This document shows positions 23,101-23,216 of a stretch of 23,216 nt of DNA, piece after piece. The notes beneath the pieces are model-generated. The model worked only from the letters and a program-made list of their open reading frames with translations. It did not search any database and was not told where the DNA came from. Location: IMG/VR virus record IMGVR_UViG_3300000116_000243, positions 1 to 23,216 of that record; one strand, given 5' to 3'. Position 1 is the first letter of the stretch, and each line of letters opens with the position of its first letter. The position numbers and the translations under genes are program-made. Source of the stretch: a virus.

Positions 23101-23216
23101 CATTATTAATGATATATGGAATAATATCTCCAACTTTATTGTATGCCCATACAGTTTCGTCAATTTCAGTCTCAACGTGGTTGAGTGTTATAGCATTAAG
23201 GTCTGTCCTGTCAACA
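17105..23216 (-). CDS. Giant tail-fibre/baseplate-associated protein (5' end beyond window)
   Basis: At least 2036 codons. The first in-frame Met after a long open stretch is at 22972, but the frame stays open for 81 codons upstream to the right edge and encodes typical fibre sequence (FTPTAATYNASTG directly before MELTIGSHSL), so that Met is internal and the start is outside. Numbering from it: beta motifs 1-100; a duplicated helical module about 220-300 and 384-455; GxGY repeats about 576-645; jelly-roll-like module about 695-822; type-B modules near 903-958, 1355-1425 and 1520-1575; a carbohydrate-binding-like jelly roll about 993-1201; tandem VNGxxQxPG units about 1655-1815; GxGY repeats about 1872-1935. 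Inferred role: large host-contact or baseplate-peripheral fibre. The class is firm, the exact T4 counterpart unknown. Confidence 0.85.
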   Translation of the reverse strand, partial: VDRTDLNAITLNHVETEIDETVWAYNKVGDIIPYIINNVLWTVSGSHGLTQYTDTTLTDSNNTVYSQFTPTAATYNASTGEMELTIGSHSLTTSSQISLLTGGIVFTCSSDNDVTQHAYPRSDDPAYQRVLKVSATTATTITINVGASPTDQQYTHTFVSASSNSVTLLNYTIGDCSDVASTSDNLLNILIDTLTNADLASPVDHLGTITKVSPAVEYSGATVDSFFEETLQANYTDNPNDILYTNRIGASGQYRFRDAATLIRSNRTAIVDKAAFDMLTRYPDLAQSMPRNADGTSTAGTERCKADLGLILDDIATDIENGGNKTVATTSKFYIGNNNVLQHIRLQVWQSVYAHERLGFYAKQAINGDLTTDNTDELIIGDWGITNDAGQCANVQTAIDNLITLLNDTIAPTGADFGIAADRLHFNRDFMAEEATGLLDNEFTYVLNNITYRAFDYPNGDAGRTKCQRDLKLIIISAISDLQTGGTNSTIDAIELYLKANLQLDHIEDQLSATIFGIESLRNVGLKAIENLLYSTGSSVTGDQYAGQYATSPAYRDSESMTNVEAVKSRWGELIDIAVRILSPAGIPGRYASQQMVFNKNYYRTEITNTIVDQFGAGTWQYDSFLDGLVDNLSHDIIITDTSSSNTTEARRISLSREGVVSELVFTAGAGYQSLPTIAFTAPSAGITAAAVATLEASGPLASITITDGGAGYTLPPDISLSGTNVTNDGLTAVLTSDAVTSMVYDGRVWDANDFASVGTGTEAQDAGTGTGTTGGFAGGGRHIRFGAASGTRFVTTDNLDTTGYDKFRAYVIAGNGSNGGDAPETGTNNEDLELYYRVGAGAWTYVQDLISASNIASFATWTAVEANLPAAAKASNVSFKIQQTYYEDSVSFDHYGLKRLGVIDDNKEFEGVVTISVADAAEETASTTEAAASFITLREVNSVTITNPGRGYDPASPPTATFSGGNPSTPATITNINVVLDTSRFSNGETLTSSGGGTAIVLEDTGNAVYIGPITGTVFADADTLTGGTSNVTSTIPTSGVGTVFDYYTNVGNVLTFNDARLIQSPIASEFSVTNLWTNPEAFEVNWTTVDATFAVNDIIAPDGTQTGEKIIASVSGTNHGLIRDYSLNQFTTMDSGNVTFDSGNDTFDAGSITNEEDQTFTSSVFVKSAEYSRVRFVISLDEGLSGEQTLFFDVNLADGSFGSIFQTQGGLISYEMNTVPFGDGWYRIYATLRFSFGFSTLRTRIRIKNENNQSTFNGDGSSGIYVWGAKLNKGAFDAYTAVGGKSFFSNTEYNVKLFALDLLEDYIESALDGALATPTPNGSYAFDNTTWRSAYNTDEILTIVRENIQFYRNQLGNSTYYVDIIVNPGISIPAREYGISYVPTGAGGGLSTSDYFYGQYSDQNAELESVILNEAQVAKVYKRFRIDGDITDGPYTMGESVQKQGDSNVTGLVYGFHEDENYKYLDVEITGGTWTINDIIQGSANTTTATLSAIENRLHIIKLKGDFVNDIPFYAYTSEQSAIPTAFYKNEAAVLDNRGGKLTVDTSTLNGTFDKNSVVYSSNTELYIDVQQYEGLDVKIGDKIISGGNIRYSFSTSVADFTVGHYIYKLNSGGGRDTSKRAIITGKDTDNDYLYIAPIDGTFVITDSIGDFGAAGGGANTIATGTISTVVTTTGSASALIGNIVSVGVNKRLYLTRVIGTWGVNDYVIGKQNYKSVVLDKVISRARVKRAFRGFDGVQTTFDLSITNGTAYLPDPAGHMLIFVNGILQPPGAGNAYNAFSDKIQFAEAPDPGSTFTGFYVGKLRQLDDISFEFDSLRQSFNLKRDDVFYSLTLTEGVQSTTIRPENNIIVSLNGVIQEPGVGFEIVGSRIIFSEIPRVGSSFAAFSYVGSEADVDAAEVVPPVEPGDFLEIQGETEDREVAVIESSNSLITFDYLGSVFGQNANATAILTSGFIQKVSVTSPGSAYTSRPVVRVDSISGFNADIRAIVGINTVEVNNIGSGYKNSTIDVETEVPDDWTIPNLADYGEETVDYL
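17168..17359 (-). repeat. C-terminal GxGY repeats of the giant fibre protein
   Basis: Residues about 1872-1935 (numbered from the Met at 22972) read IQKVSVTSPGSAYTSRPVV, then NTVEVNNIGSGYKNSTIDV: two units of the G-S-x-Y beta repeat, close to the C-terminus. Confidence 0.7.
17528..18010 (-). repeat. Tandem VNGxxQxPG units
   Basis: Two diverged copies of about 75-80 residues. Copy 1: FDGVQTTFDL, MLIFVNGILQPPG, IQFAEAPDPGSTFTGFYVG. Copy 2: FDSLRQSFNL (with TTIRPENN), IIVSLNGVIQEPG, IIFSEIPRVGSSFAAFSYVG. Such VNG-Q-PG units are frequent in fibre proteins of T4-like phages. Confidence 0.8.
19370..19996 (-). other. Carbohydrate-binding-like jelly-roll module
   Basis: Residues about 993-1201 of the giant fibre protein follow the phage CBM-like layout: LWTNPEAFEVNWTTVDATF at the start, APDGTQTGEKI, a SSVFVKSAEYSRV strand, DGWYRIYATL, and a closing GIYVWGAKLNKGAFDAYT. 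Sugar binding is inferred from this layout. A short tandem repeat sits in a loop. Confidence 0.65.
19765..19806 (-). repeat. 21-base tandem repeat inside the CBM-like module
   Basis: Two adjacent 21-base units (19765-19785 and 19786-19806) differ at only a few positions, with a partial third unit after them on the plus strand. They encode seven-residue repeats, read on the minus strand as MDSGNVTFDSGNDTFDAG. Confidence 0.85.
20507..20890 (-). other. Jelly-roll-like module (copy in the giant fibre protein)
   Basis: Residues about 695-822: AYVIAGNGSNGGDAPETG, then LELYYRVGAGAWTYV, ending VSFDHYGLKRLGV. It aligns in order with the module at 13910-14392 (GNDSNGGEEPDSG, LRIYFAFN, FDHWGIRNI). The two copies are diverged at both DNA and protein level. 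Confidence 0.6.
21038..21247 (-). repeat. GxGY beta repeats in the middle of the giant fibre protein
   Basis: Residues about 576-645: VSELVFTAGAGYQSLPTI, then AAAVATLEASGPLASITI, TDGGAGYTLPPDISLSG. About two units of the same repeat as in gp8 and the two other large proteins; they lie just before the jelly-roll-like module. Confidence 0.75.

Overview
The window is one dense block of virion structural genes from a T4-like myovirus of marine cyanobacteria (Synechococcus/Prochlorococcus phage type). This rests on a recognisable gp8-type baseplate wedge protein, a giant protein with a DUF4815-type N-terminus beside it, very large AT-rich fibre genes with cyanophage-style modules, and T4-type late promoter elements (NATAAATA). 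It rests on recalled family features, not on a database search. All genes are on the minus strand, so transcription runs from the right end to the left end. There are no tRNAs, integrases, IS elements or CRISPR arrays, and no stretch over 300 bases lacks a gene.

In transcription order: (1) a fibre/baseplate-associated protein of over 2,000 codons, open through the right edge so its true start lies outside; (2) a 408-codon fibre-like protein ending in a cupredoxin-like domain; (3) a 1546-codon multidomain protein with a cupredoxin-like domain, a jelly-roll-like module, a YHYH-type domain and many short beta repeats; (4) gp8; (5) a 2645-codon DUF4815-type protein; (6, 7) two small overlapping coiled-coil genes; (8) a terminator, then a consensus late promoter; (9) a tail-fibre gene with an Mtd-like N-terminus that runs off the left edge.

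Genes 3 to 7 are tightly packed (TAATG, ATGA and 11-base overlaps, one 34-base gap), as expected for a co-expressed baseplate/fibre assembly set. Late-promoter-like elements lie ahead of gene 2, gp8 and gene 9; the first two contain the stop codon of the gene before.

The most unusual signal is a shared pool of protein modules spread over adjacent, otherwise unrelated genes. It includes cupredoxin-like domains with candidate copper ligands kept in two copies and lost in a third, a jelly-roll-like module in two proteins, and two classes of short beta repeat that recur in four genes, including inside gp8. This looks like a modular, recombining host-contact surface on the baseplate.
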